From NCBI GenBank assembly GCA_965262745.1, contig OZ253558.1, positions 124,001 through 188,000 on the forward strand: 64,000 nt of DNA. Reading direction: 5' to 3'. The notes under the pieces are model-generated. The model had not been told where the DNA came from. It saw only the letters and a list, made by a program, of their open reading frames with translations, and searched no databases. Source of the stretch: JAJECS01 sp965262745. Its GTDB lineage: Bacteria > Chloroflexota > UBA11872. The position numbers and the translations under genes were made by a program. Below, in pieces: positions 35,665 to 43,883 of this stretch. Each line of letters starts with the position of its first letter. Position 1 is the first letter of the stretch.

Positions 35665-36126
35665 TTACGTGTGCTGAAGATACGTGAAGTTTACGGCTGC
35701 CTCTGGCCCCTTCGTCGATGCGGCCCGGTAATAGAGGTCGAAGTCCACCGTTACCAGCGGGGTTTCGGCTGTGACCGCCTCGAGGAGTGCGGCATCGGTC
35801 AGTCCCAGTCGCTTGAAAGATGCGTTGCGCGAGGCTTCGAGGCTGGCGACCACGATCTCTTTGTTGTCTTCGATCAATAGCCGGAACGTATCGAAGAGTT
35901 CGGAACGCTCAGGCTCTCTATGTTGGGCAAGCAGATTGGATGTCTCGGTGAGCGTGTTCGGAGTTACCAGAACTGGTCCAAACCTGTCGATCAGGTTTAG
36001 TAGGAGTTCATAGTCGTCCGCTGTGAATCGTTGTAGTCGGCGATGCTTAGCGACTAGGCTTCGTTCTGTGGCGCCAACGACCAGCAGCGCAAGCAGGTTG
36101 GAGTCGATGAAGCATCCAACGGTCAC
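35665..36126 (-). CDS. PIN-domain ribonuclease-like protein
   Basis: 153 residues from GTG 36126. FIDSNLLALLVVGA begins the PIN fold (D8), and TPNTLTETSN, LGLTDAALLEA and LVTVDFDLYYRAA supply the other acidic residues (E, D, D) expected for Mg2+-dependent RNase activity. The four-residue-spaced arrangement is intact. It follows the small upstream gene by 4 bp, which is typical of toxin-antitoxin operons; toxicity is not established. Confidence 0.78.
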   Translation of the reverse strand: MTVGCFIDSNLLALLVVGATERSLVAKHRRLQRFTADDYELLLNLIDRFGPVLVTPNTLTETSNLLAQHREPERSELFDTFRLLIEDNKEIVVASLEASRNASFKRLGLTDAALLEAVTAETPLVTVDFDLYYRAASTKGPEAAVNFTYLQHT

Positions 36127-36130
36127 CGAA

Positions 36131-36424
36131 TCAATCTGCGGCAGCCAAGACGCGATGCTTTAGGGAAATGACCTTCCCGGAGTCGTCATCGATATTGACG
36201 ATCTTATAGGAATATCGCACCTGTTTTCCGCCGGCTCGGCTTGGTGCAAGGGCTTTGAAAGGGTCTTGTCGATCACTAGGCCGCGTGAAGCTGACGGTTA
36301 TTTTCCAGACATTTGAATCGTAGTCGAATTCCACCTCTTCAAGGCCGATGCTGCCGATATCTTCCTCGGCGAAGACACGGGCAACGTAATCCTTGGCTGC
36401 TCCTACAGCCTCCCGCACGTCCAT
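36131..36424 (-). CDS. Small protein paired with the PIN gene
   Basis: 97 residues from ATG 36424 with GGGAG about 7 nt upstream. An N-terminal helix (VREAVGAAKDYVARVF) is followed by beta-rich sequence (EEVEFDYDSNVWKITVSFTR). I do not recognise the family; the fold pattern is like a small alpha/beta adaptor rather than a classic DNA-binding antitoxin. Gene order, with the upstream partner first and only 4 bp between, makes an antitoxin or chaperone role for the PIN protein plausible. Confidence 0.6.
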   Translation of the reverse strand: MDVREAVGAAKDYVARVFAEEDIGSIGLEEVEFDYDSNVWKITVSFTRPSDRQDPFKALAPSRAGGKQVRYSYKIVNIDDDSGKVISLKHRVLAAAD

Positions 36425-36620
36425 CGAGTGCTCCCGCGCCTTCCGTGGTTGGGTGATTATAGCGGCGAGGACAGGTGTGGGCGTTTCCGGAATTCGACTC
36501 CGGGTTGGTTGGGAGCCGCCGGGAGTTCGAATTCGCGCAATATTCCGTGCGCCCGTGGCGTCCGGCTCCTACGATGCTCTTGGCCGCGCGCCGCGCGGCC
36601 TTTGGGGTGGAGTGCAGGCG

Positions 36621-37817
36621 ATGATCAAGCAGGCGAGGTACAGCAACGGGTCGCGTGAGGTCGTGGTCACGGCTTCTGAGCCGGACGTTTGGCTTGTGGC
36701 GACTGACAGCGTCATCAACTTTCCGGGGCTCGTGGAGCTTGACGGCGACAACCTCTTCATGTCGTATCACCGAGGCCGGCACGGCGGGGTGGAGCCGCTC
36801 GCCGGGGTGGTCTCGAGCGATCTGGGGGCGACCTGGCAGCCGCCGCCGGACGATTCGCCGTTCATCGACCGGCATCCGGACACCGGTCTGAACACGATGG
36901 ACTTCGGCTCGGGCATCCTCGGCTACCCGAGCGACGGCACGATCACCCGGATCGACACCTACCCCCTGGAGAACTACCAAGAGCCCTACTTGAGTGCCGA
37001 TGGACCCCATCACCTCGTCCAGCAGCGTGCGGACTCGACGTTTCAGTTGCGCCGGTGGTCGAAGTCGGGCGAGTTGCTGGAGCTGCATCCGTTCAAGGTC
37101 GAGGGGTTTCCGTGGGAGGTGGCGTCGTACGAGAACTACTCCCGCCTCATCGAGCTCGACAATGGGGACTACATGACGGTGTTCGAGCACCAGGTCGGCC
37201 CGCCCGAGGTGCTCGACGGGTTAACCCCCAGCGGACGGCAGATGGTGAAATACAGCTTCTCGAGCGCCGTCATCCGCTCGTCGGACCGCGGGCAGACCTG
37301 GCGGTTCGTCGAGCACTTCCATCCCGACGACCACAAGCCGGTCTATGGCCTGGCGGATCGGGAAGTGGACGAGGGGTTCGACGAGCCGGACGTGATCCAG
37401 CTCGACAACGGGGACATCCTCTGCATGATGCGGACGGGCAGCTACTCGCCGATGTTCCAGTCGCGGTCAACGGACGGCGGCGCGACCTGGTCCGCGCCGG
37501 AATCGACGGGCTGGCAGGGCGTGAAGCCGCGGCTCCAAAAGCTGCCGAACGGTGTCCTGGCCTGCGTCGCCGGGCGCGGCGGCTACGGTCATCCGCAGAT
37601 CACGCACGTGATGCTGAGCCTCGACGGCACGGGCGAGCATTGGGAATACCCGTTCGCCTTCCACACCGGTCCGGGCTGTTCGTACACCTCGGTGATGCAG
37701 CGCGGCGGCAAGTTGCACGTGGTGTATTCGCACTCGGACTTCACGCGCGAGCTGGGTACGAACGAGCTGCCGGAGCAGTCGATCCGGCGGATCGTGATCG
37801 ATGTGCAGGATGCGTAG
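36621..37817 (+). CDS. Sialidase-fold (Asp-box) protein
   Basis: 398 residues from ATG 36621. Asp boxes: SSDLGATW, SSDRGQTW, STDGGATW, with a variant SLDGTGEHW near the end. FDEPDVIQLDNGDILCMMRTG is the standard blade following the second box (quoted in part). No signal peptide; function unknown, and it stands alone, divergent from the PIN pair and upstream of repeats. The frame is open further upstream, but ATG 36621 is the first start with conserved sequence after it. Confidence 0.77.
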   Translation: MIKQARYSNGSREVVVTASEPDVWLVATDSVINFPGLVELDGDNLFMSYHRGRHGGVEPLAGVVSSDLGATWQPPPDDSPFIDRHPDTGLNTMDFGSGILGYPSDGTITRIDTYPLENYQEPYLSADGPHHLVQQRADSTFQLRRWSKSGELLELHPFKVEGFPWEVASYENYSRLIELDNGDYMTVFEHQVGPPEVLDGLTPSGRQMVKYSFSSAVIRSSDRGQTWRFVEHFHPDDHKPVYGLADREVDEGFDEPDVIQLDNGDILCMMRTGSYSPMFQSRSTDGGATWSAPESTGWQGVKPRLQKLPNGVLACVAGRGGYGHPQITHVMLSLDGTGEHWEYPFAFHTGPGCSYTSVMQRGGKLHVVYSHSDFTRELGTNELPEQSIRRIVIDVQDA

Positions 37818-37895
37818 GGTGTCCTTTTCCCGAGCAGGCGCGACACCTGGGGGCGGTGTGGGCTGGCGTCAGTGAGCGGGCAATGCGGCGTCCAT

Positions 37896-37916
37896 GGGCA
37901 ACCACGAGGGTTGCCC
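37896..37916. repeat. Interspersed palindrome GGGCAACC-type
   Basis: GGGCAACC pairs with GGTTGCCC around ACGAG and is followed by CTACG, the same 3' flank as the GGTTCGCGAACC-core copies, including the one 40 bp downstream. Confidence 0.75.
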
Positions 37917-37956
37917 CTACGCGGACGTTCCGGACCGTGCGCGGGAGTAGCCGGAA

Positions 37957-37976
37957 GGGCGGTTCGCGAACCGCCC
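37957..37976. repeat. Interspersed 20-bp palindrome GGGCGGTTCGCGAACCGCCC
   Basis: Perfect copy, followed by CTACG, between the sialidase-fold gene and eno. Confidence 0.88.
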
Positions 37977-38035
37977 CTACGTCTACGGGATATCTTCGAT
38001 ATGCCGCGGCGTGAGCGCCGGTCGAGGAATCGTCC

Positions 38036-39334
38036 GTGACGTCGATTGCGAATGTCCGCGCGCGCGAGATTCTGGATTCGCGGGGCAACCCGACGGTCGA
38101 GGTGGACGTGACGCTCGAGAGCGGCGCAGTGGGGCGGGCATGCGTGCCGTCGGGCGCGTCGACCGGCGCCCACGAGGCCCTGGAGCTGCGCGACAAGGAC
38201 CCCGAGCGCTTTCACGGGCGCGGGGTGCAGAAGGCCGTCCACCACATCATCAGCGTGCTTGGCCCCGAGATCGAGGGGGAGGACGCGACCAATCAGACCG
38301 CCGTGGACGAAATGCTGCTGGCGGCGGACGGCACGCCGAATAAGTCGTCGCTGGGCGCCAACGCCATCCTGGGCGTCTCGCTCGCCGTGGCGCACGCGGC
38401 GGCGGACGAGCTTGGGCTACCGCTCTATCGCTACCTGGGCGGTCCGTTTGGCGCCACGCTGCCGGTGCCGATGATGAATCTGCTCAACGGGGGGCGCCAC
38501 GCCGCCGGCAGCACCGATTTCCAGGAATTCATGGTGATGCCCGTTGGCCGGCCCACGTTCGCCGAGGCGCTGCGCACGGGCAGCGAGATCTACCACGCCT
38601 TGCAGCAGGAGCTGTCGCGGCAGGGGCTGGCGACGACCGTTGGCGACGAGGGCGGCTTCGCGCCGGCGTTGCCCTCAAACGCCGCGGCGATGGAGCTGCT
38701 GGTGCAGGCCATCGAAGCCGCCGGCTATCAACCCGGGGCCGACGTGTACCTGGGGGTCGATGCCGCCGCGACCGAGTTGATCCAGCCCGATGGCCGCTAT
38801 CGCTTGGAGCGCGAGGACCGCACGCTGACGCGCGCGGAGTTGGTCGAGTTGTGGGTCGAGTGGGCCGACCGATTTCCGCTGCTGTCGATCGAGGACGGGA
38901 TGGGGGAGGACGACTGGTCGGGCTGGCGCGAGCTGACGGCGTCGCTCGGCGACCGGGTGCAGCTCGTGGGCGACGACCTGCTCGTCACCAGCACGGAGCG
39001 CTTGGAGCGGGCCGTCGACGAGCGCGCGGCCAACAGCATTCTCATCAAGGTCAACCAGGTTGGCTCGCTCAGCGAGACCCAAGCCGCAATCGAGATGGCC
39101 CAGCGCGCGGGATTCAGCGTGGTGATCTCGCACCGCTCCGGCGAGACCGAAGACACGACCATTGCCGACCTTGCGGTGGCCACGAACGCCGGTCAGATCA
39201 AGGCCGGGGCTCCCTGCCGCACCGACCGCGTCGCAAAATACAACGCGCTGCTGCGGATCGAGGAGGACCTGGGCGGGGCGGCGCGCTATGCCGGTCCGCA
39301 CGCGTTCGCGAGCGTTCGCCGAGTTCTGGTGTGA
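38036..39334 (+). CDS. eno: Enolase (2-phosphoglycerate dehydratase)
   Basis: 432 residues from GTG 38036 with GAGGAA at 7-12 nt upstream. The glycolytic dehydratase converts 2-phosphoglycerate to phosphoenolpyruvate. IVSHRSGETEDT-type signature (here VVISHRSGETEDTTIADLAV), ILIKVNQVGSLSET, GDEGGFAP and LLSIEDGMGEDDW carry the catalytic Lys, Glu and Mg2+-binding Asp/Glu residues. Length is normal. It overlaps larB by 4 nt (GTGA), an unusual partnership. Confidence 0.95.
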   Translation: MTSIANVRAREILDSRGNPTVEVDVTLESGAVGRACVPSGASTGAHEALELRDKDPERFHGRGVQKAVHHIISVLGPEIEGEDATNQTAVDEMLLAADGTPNKSSLGANAILGVSLAVAHAAADELGLPLYRYLGGPFGATLPVPMMNLLNGGRHAAGSTDFQEFMVMPVGRPTFAEALRTGSEIYHALQQELSRQGLATTVGDEGGFAPALPSNAAAMELLVQAIEAAGYQPGADVYLGVDAAATELIQPDGRYRLEREDRTLTRAELVELWVEWADRFPLLSIEDGMGEDDWSGWRELTASLGDRVQLVGDDLLVTSTERLERAVDERAANSILIKVNQVGSLSETQAAIEMAQRAGFSVVISHRSGETEDTTIADLAVATNAGQIKAGAPCRTDRVAKYNALLRIEEDLGGAARYAGPHAFASVRRVLV

Positions 39335-40098
39335 CGCCCGGCGATCTGCGGGACCTGCTGGAGCAGGTGGCCAGCGGCGCAATTACGGCCGACGCCGCGG
39401 TGCAGCGGTTGCGCTACCAGCCCTACGACGACCTTGGGTTTGCCCGTGTCGATACCCACCGCACGCTGCGCACCGGCATGCCGGAGGTTATCTACGGCGC
39501 GGGCAAGACCCCGGCGCAGATCGCCGCCATCGCGGCGTCGCTGGCGCGCCACGGGCAGCCGGTCCTCGTCACCAAGACCGACGCGGCGGCCTTCGAGGCC
39601 GTGCGCGCCGAGCTGCCGGAGGCGGTATTTCACGCGGACGCGCGCATGATCACGCACGCCCCGAATCCGCCGCCCGCCCCGGGCGGGCGGGTGCTGGTGC
39701 TCACCGGCGGCACCTCGGACGCTTCGGTGGCGGCGGAGGCCCAGGTCACGGCCCAGACGCTCGGGGCGGACGCCACGACCATCGCCGACGTTGGCGTGGC
39801 TGGATTGCATCGCTTGCTCGCCCAGCGCGAGCACTTGGACGCGGCCGACGCCATCGTGGCGGTCGCGGGCATGGAGGGCGCCCTGCCCAGCGTCGTCAGC
39901 GGCCTGACGGACCGGCCGGTGATTGCCGTGCCCACGAGCGTTGGATACGGCGCGTCGCTCGGCGGGATTGCCGCGCTGCTTGCCATGTTGAGCGGGTGCG
40001 CGCCCGGCGTGTCGGTGGTGAACATCGACAACGGGTTTGGCGCGGGCTATCAGGCCGCGCTGATCGCGCGGCGCGCCGGCGGAGCGGCGACCGCATGA
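39331..40098 (+). CDS. larB: Nickel pincer cofactor biosynthesis protein LarB
   Basis: 255 residues from GTG 39331. LarB carboxylates and hydrolyses nicotinic acid adenine dinucleotide to give the pyridinium dicarboxylate precursor of the nickel-pincer nucleotide. The AIR-carboxylase-like half is recognisable from RVLVLTGGTSDASVAAEA, DVGVAGLHRLL, VAVAGMEGALPSVVSGL and VPTSVGYGASLGGIAALLAM (each quoted in part). The N-terminal FARVDTHRTLRTGMPEVIYG is the LarB-specific block. Overlaps both neighbours by 4 nt. Confidence 0.92.
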   Translation: MTPGDLRDLLEQVASGAITADAAVQRLRYQPYDDLGFARVDTHRTLRTGMPEVIYGAGKTPAQIAAIAASLARHGQPVLVTKTDAAAFEAVRAELPEAVFHADARMITHAPNPPPAPGGRVLVLTGGTSDASVAAEAQVTAQTLGADATTIADVGVAGLHRLLAQREHLDAADAIVAVAGMEGALPSVVSGLTDRPVIAVPTSVGYGASLGGIAALLAMLSGCAPGVSVVNIDNGFGAGYQAALIARRAGGAATA

Positions 40099-41318
40099 CC
40101 ATCGCCCGCGTCGACTGCCCGGCGGGCGCCAGCGGCAACATGTTCCTGGGCGCGCTGCTCGATGCCGGCCTGGATCAGGCCGAGGTGGAGGCCCAGCTGC
40201 GCATGCTCGATCTGCCGCCGTGGCGATTGGTGCGCCAGGCGGTGCGCAAGGGTCCGATCGCGGCGACGCACATGGATTTCGAGATCGACGCCGCCGAAGG
40301 TCACCAGACGCTGAGTAACCCCGAGTCGATGGCGGCGGTCATCGCCGCGAGCGGGGTGCGGGAACCGGCCAAGACCCGTGCGCAGCGGATGGTCCGGCGG
40401 CTGGCCGAGGCTGAAGCCGCCGTGCACGGCGTCGAGCCGGGCGATGTTCACTTCCACGAGCTCGGCGCGGTGGACGCGGTGCTCGACATCGTGGGCGCGT
40501 GCGTGGCCGTGGACCTGCTCGGCATCACTGCCATGAGCACCTCGGCCATCAATACGGGCACCGGTACGGTCAAAACGTCCCACGGTGTTCTTCCGGTACC
40601 GGCACCGGCGACGCTGCGAATTCTTCAGGGGTCGCCGCTCGAGGTCTACGCCGCCGATGTGGCGTACGAGTTGCTCACGCCGACCGGAGCTCTGGTGCTG
40701 ACCGAGTTCACCACGCACGCGGGCCACGCACCCGCCATGTGCGTGACCGCGATCGGATATGGCGCGGGCACCGCCGACCTCGCGATCCCCAACGTGCTGC
40801 GCGTCACCGTGGGCGAAGCTACCGGCCTGCTCGACGCGGATGTCGTGACCGTGATCGAGGCGAACCTGGACGACATGAATCCGGAGCACTATCCCCCGGT
40901 CACCGAGCGGCTGTTCCAGGCCGGCGCGCTGGATGTCACCCTCGCGCCGCTGGTGATGAAGAAGGGGCGTCCGGGAACTCTGGTCAGCGTGCTGGCCCCG
41001 CCCGAGAAGAGCCGCGCCGTCGTCGATATCCTGCTGCGCGAGACTTCGACGCTTGGAGTGCGGCTGCACGACGTCCAGCGGCTGAAATTGCCCCGGCATT
41101 TGCTGCGGGTGGATACGCCATACGGGGCGATCAACGTCAAGGCTTCGTATCTTGATGGGCGCCTGCGCGACGTGGCGCCGGAGGCCGACGACTGCGCCCG
41201 CGCCGCGCGCGATCACGACGTTCGCTTGCAGGCGGTTTACGATGCGGCTCGGGCTGCCGCGTGGGAGACCGCGTCCCCGATTCAGCCGCCAATGGGAGGC
41301 CCACATGACCGATCGTGA
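40095..41318 (+). CDS. larC: Nickel pincer cofactor nickel insertase LarC
   Basis: 407 residues as a single frame, from ATG 40095 (ATGA overlap with larB). LarC inserts Ni into the pincer nucleotide using CTP. DCPAGASGNMFLGALLDAGL at the start, VHFHELGAVDAVLDIVGA, TGTGTVKTSHGVLPVPAPAT and VIEANLDDMNPEHY are the family blocks. In some bacteria larC1 and larC2 are joined by a programmed frameshift; here they are fused without one. larE and larA are not in the window. Confidence 0.92.
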   Translation: MTIARVDCPAGASGNMFLGALLDAGLDQAEVEAQLRMLDLPPWRLVRQAVRKGPIAATHMDFEIDAAEGHQTLSNPESMAAVIAASGVREPAKTRAQRMVRRLAEAEAAVHGVEPGDVHFHELGAVDAVLDIVGACVAVDLLGITAMSTSAINTGTGTVKTSHGVLPVPAPATLRILQGSPLEVYAADVAYELLTPTGALVLTEFTTHAGHAPAMCVTAIGYGAGTADLAIPNVLRVTVGEATGLLDADVVTVIEANLDDMNPEHYPPVTERLFQAGALDVTLAPLVMKKGRPGTLVSVLAPPEKSRAVVDILLRETSTLGVRLHDVQRLKLPRHLLRVDTPYGAINVKASYLDGRLRDVAPEADDCARAARDHDVRLQAVYDAARAAAWETASPIQPPMGGPHDRS

Positions 41319-41781
41319 CGACCACCGGCCGCTGCAGTATCTGGACGGCGACATCGTGCGGGTGGACCGCCAGCCCGTGGGCGTGGTGCACGCCGAACGC
41401 GCCATCGTGCGCGGCGGCTCAGTGCGCCTCATTCAGACCGATCGCCTGCAGACCGACGCCTCGGCCATCGGCGTAGCGCGAGCGAATGATCTTGCCCTGG
41501 GGCACACGGTCGTGGGCGGCGTGGCCGCGCGTGACGCCGTCGTGCGCAACAGCGCCGTCGCCGGCACCTTCACCGCCAACGCGTCGTTGGAGAACGTGGC
41601 GGCGTCGTGGATCGTGGCGGGCAACGTGCAGGCCGACCGGGTGCTGACGCTGGCGCTGGTGGGCGCCAATGTCAAAGGCAACGTGCGCGCGCTTATGGGT
41701 CCGCGCGCCGCCATCGCCTTCGGCGTGGCCCTCGGGCTTTCCACGCTTTTTGCGCGATTCATCGGACGGCTCCTGAAATAG
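41305..41781 (+). CDS. Bactofilin-like repeat protein with C-terminal membrane helix
   Basis: 158 residues, ATG 41305 with GGGAGG 4-9 nt upstream, overlapping the end of larC. Residues about 20-120 are regular short hydrophobic repeats (AIVRGGSVRLI, TVVGGVAARDAVV, SWIVAGNVQADRV, ALVGANVKGNVRAL), which fit a right-handed beta-helix like bactofilins. Residues 130-155 form one hydrophobic helix ending FIGRLLK, so it is likely tail-anchored. Function unknown; bactofilins form membrane-associated scaffolds. Confidence 0.62.
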   Translation: MTDRDDHRPLQYLDGDIVRVDRQPVGVVHAERAIVRGGSVRLIQTDRLQTDASAIGVARANDLALGHTVVGGVAARDAVVRNSAVAGTFTANASLENVAASWIVAGNVQADRVLTLALVGANVKGNVRALMGPRAAIAFGVALGLSTLFARFIGRLLK

Positions 41782-41856
41782 GGCCACGCGATTACCCTGG
41801 GAGGCGCAACGAACCGGAGCGGCCTCGCCTGGGTTGAGAGTTGGACTCCCATGCTG

Positions 41857-41898
41857 CACGCAGCATGGGCCACCGGGCACGCAGCATGGGCCACCGGG
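41857..41898. repeat. Tandem 21-bp repeat, two perfect copies
   Basis: Two identical adjacent units, each beginning CACGCAGCATGGG and ending CCACCGGG, at 41857-41877 and 41878-41898. The first is preceded by ATGCTG, which with CAGCAT makes a hairpin at 41851-41866. Confidence 0.85.
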
Positions 41899-41930
41899 AA
41901 TCGGACAGGCCCGGATACGCTGAGGGGCAG

Positions 41931-41950
41931 GGCGGTTCGCGAACCGCCCC
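41931..41950. repeat. Interspersed 20-bp palindrome GGGCGGTTCGCGAACCGCCC
   Basis: Perfect copy, followed by CTAC, upstream of the gene at 41998. Confidence 0.88.
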
Positions 41951-41997
41951 TACCCGAATCGGGCAACGGTCCGGGGCGCGAGCACTGGAGACGGCTT

Positions 41998-42432
41998 GTG
42001 GAGGGTGAATTCCGCACGTACCGCGCCGACGATGTCGAGGTGCGGGCGCTGCGGCGCCGGATGACGTCCGCGCTCTTTCAGGTGTGCGAGCACCTGCTGG
42101 GCCGTTGGCAGGATGCGGGATTGCCGCTGCGACCGACCGCGCGGGGGTTCGCCTTGCAGGCGCCGCTTGGCGAGCGGTTGCAGAGCATTGCGTGGGTTTA
42201 CGCGCCGGACGCCCGGCATCCGGAGCCGCGCTTGGAGGTTGCCATCGATCTTCTGGCCCGCCGCGGCGTGCCCGCCCAAGATCTCGAGGCGCTGCGCGAA
42301 CGGCTGGACGCATACGGAGACGAAGAGGGGGCCGCGGGGCTGGCCACCGTGTCGATTACCACGTCGCTATCCACCACGGACGCGGAACGACTCGCCGGCG
42401 CGCTGGTCCAATTTGCGCGTTCGCTCAGCTGA
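41998..42432 (+). CDS. Conserved hypothetical protein
   Basis: 144 residues from GTG 41998, with GGAG 7 nt upstream; the open frame to 41851 includes the tandem repeat and the palindrome and is unlikely to be coding. I do not recognise the family. It looks alpha/beta, with QVCEHLLGRWQDAG and AQDLEALRERLDAYG helices around strands LQSIAWVYAP and LEVAIDLL. It precedes the MFS pump gene by 22 bp on the same strand. Confidence 0.6.
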   Translation: MEGEFRTYRADDVEVRALRRRMTSALFQVCEHLLGRWQDAGLPLRPTARGFALQAPLGERLQSIAWVYAPDARHPEPRLEVAIDLLARRGVPAQDLEALRERLDAYGDEEGAAGLATVSITTSLSTTDAERLAGALVQFARSLS

Positions 42433-42454
42433 CACGCGGCGCGCCTTGAACTGG

Positions 42455-43873
42455 ATGCCCCGCTCGCGCAAGTGGACCACATTGGCGGTCGTCTCGAGCA
42501 GCGTCTTCATGGCGACGCTTGACTCCAGCGCCGTCAACCTCGCCTTGCCCACCCTCGCCGTGGAGTTTGACGCCAAGTTCGACGCCCTGCAGTGGGTCGT
42601 GCTGGCGTATTTGCTGGTCATCACCGGCCTGCTCCTGCCCCTTGGTCGCGCCGCGGACGCGCTGGGGCGCCGCCGGCTCTTCGTGGCCGGGCTGGCGACA
42701 TTCGTGGTTGGCTCGTTGCTGTCGGGCCTGGCGGTCAATGTGTGGATGCTCGTGGCATGTCGGGTCCTGCAAGGCCTTGGCGGCGCCGCCACCCAGGCCA
42801 TCGGCGCGGCGCTGGTGATCGACGCGTTCCCCCACAACGAACGCGGTCGAGCCATGGGATGGGTCCTCAGCGCGGTTTCGGCGGGTCTCGTTGCAGGGCC
42901 GCTGGCGGGCGGTGTCCTCGTGGGCACCATTGGCTGGCGCTGGATTTTCTACCTCAACGTGCCGGTCGGCCTGATCAGCCTCGCGCTGGGACTGCGATCC
43001 CTGCCGGAAACTGCTCCCAGCGGTCCGCGGCGCTTCGATCTCGCGGGGGCGGCGTCGCTGGTGGCCGGCGTGATGCTGGTGTTGTTCGGGCTCAATCGGG
43101 TGCAGGTCGTCGGTATCACCGCACCGCTCTCGCTGGCGCCTCTGCTCACCGGGCTGGCGTTGGTCGCCGGCTTCATCTGGTGGCAACGCCGCTCGCCCGT
43201 TCCCACCGTCGATCTTGAGATGTTCCGTGTGCGCGAGCTCAGCGCGGCCACGCTGGCGGCGTTCCTGGCCTTCTCCGGCCTGGCGTCGCTCATCTTGCTG
43301 CTGCCGTTCTATTTGCAGCGCGGTCTCGGGCTTACTCCCGTGCAAGTCGGCCTGGTGCTGGTGACGATTCCAGCCCTGATGGGCTTGATCGGACCGCCCG
43401 CGGGGACGCTGGCCGATCGGGTGGGGCCGCGACCGGTGGCGTCGGTTGGCGTGGCGCTCACCGCCATCGGTCTCGCGCTGATGGCCACGCTCGGCGACAC
43501 CGCGGGTCCCGGCGACGTGGTGGTGCGGCTGCTCTTGACCGGTGTGGGTCTTGCCTTGTTCAACAGCGCCAATGCCGGCTCGCTGATGGGCGCGGCCGCA
43601 CCGCGCCACCGCGGCCAGGCCAGCGCCACAATGGCGCTCGCGCGGAATACCGGGCAATCGGTGGGCCAGGCGCTGTGGGGAACGCTGTGGGGCGTGCTCG
43701 CGGCGGGGATTCTCGGAGTCGCGGCGGTCGGCAACCAGCCGCTCGAAGCCGCGTTCGACGCCTTTCGAGTGACCTGGGCGGCGGCTGCAGCCGTTACCGC
43801 TCTTGCCCTCGTCGCTTCGCTCGCACGCGGGCCAACCGTGGCTGAGGATCCACCGGCAAACGTGGGGGCGTAG
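42455..43873 (+). CDS. MFS drug-efflux-type transporter (DHA2/EmrB-QacA)
   Basis: 472 residues, about 14 hydrophobic helices. FMATLDSSAVNLALPTLA is the DHA2 motif (LDxTIVNVALP type) in helix 1; LGRAADALGRRRLF is the conserved loop 2-3; GWRWIFYLNVPVGL is the antiporter helix 5/6 block. The product probably exports drugs or metabolites using the proton gradient. ATG 42455 is used; TTG 42446 is possible. Confidence 0.88.
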   Translation: MPRSRKWTTLAVVSSSVFMATLDSSAVNLALPTLAVEFDAKFDALQWVVLAYLLVITGLLLPLGRAADALGRRRLFVAGLATFVVGSLLSGLAVNVWMLVACRVLQGLGGAATQAIGAALVIDAFPHNERGRAMGWVLSAVSAGLVAGPLAGGVLVGTIGWRWIFYLNVPVGLISLALGLRSLPETAPSGPRRFDLAGAASLVAGVMLVLFGLNRVQVVGITAPLSLAPLLTGLALVAGFIWWQRRSPVPTVDLEMFRVRELSAATLAAFLAFSGLASLILLLPFYLQRGLGLTPVQVGLVLVTIPALMGLIGPPAGTLADRVGPRPVASVGVALTAIGLALMATLGDTAGPGDVVVRLLLTGVGLALFNSANAGSLMGAAAPRHRGQASATMALARNTGQSVGQALWGTLWGVLAAGILGVAAVGNQPLEAAFDAFRVTWAAAAAVTALALVASLARGPTVAEDPPANVGA

Positions 43874-43883
43874 GCCGAGTCGC

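Noticed and set aside
40050..41432. 460-codon open frame on the minus strand
   Set aside because: Fully antisense to larC, which has clear family blocks.
12195..41950. Repeated palindromes as a CRISPR array
   Set aside because: Copies are dispersed over 30 kb, not regularly spaced, and no cas gene is present.
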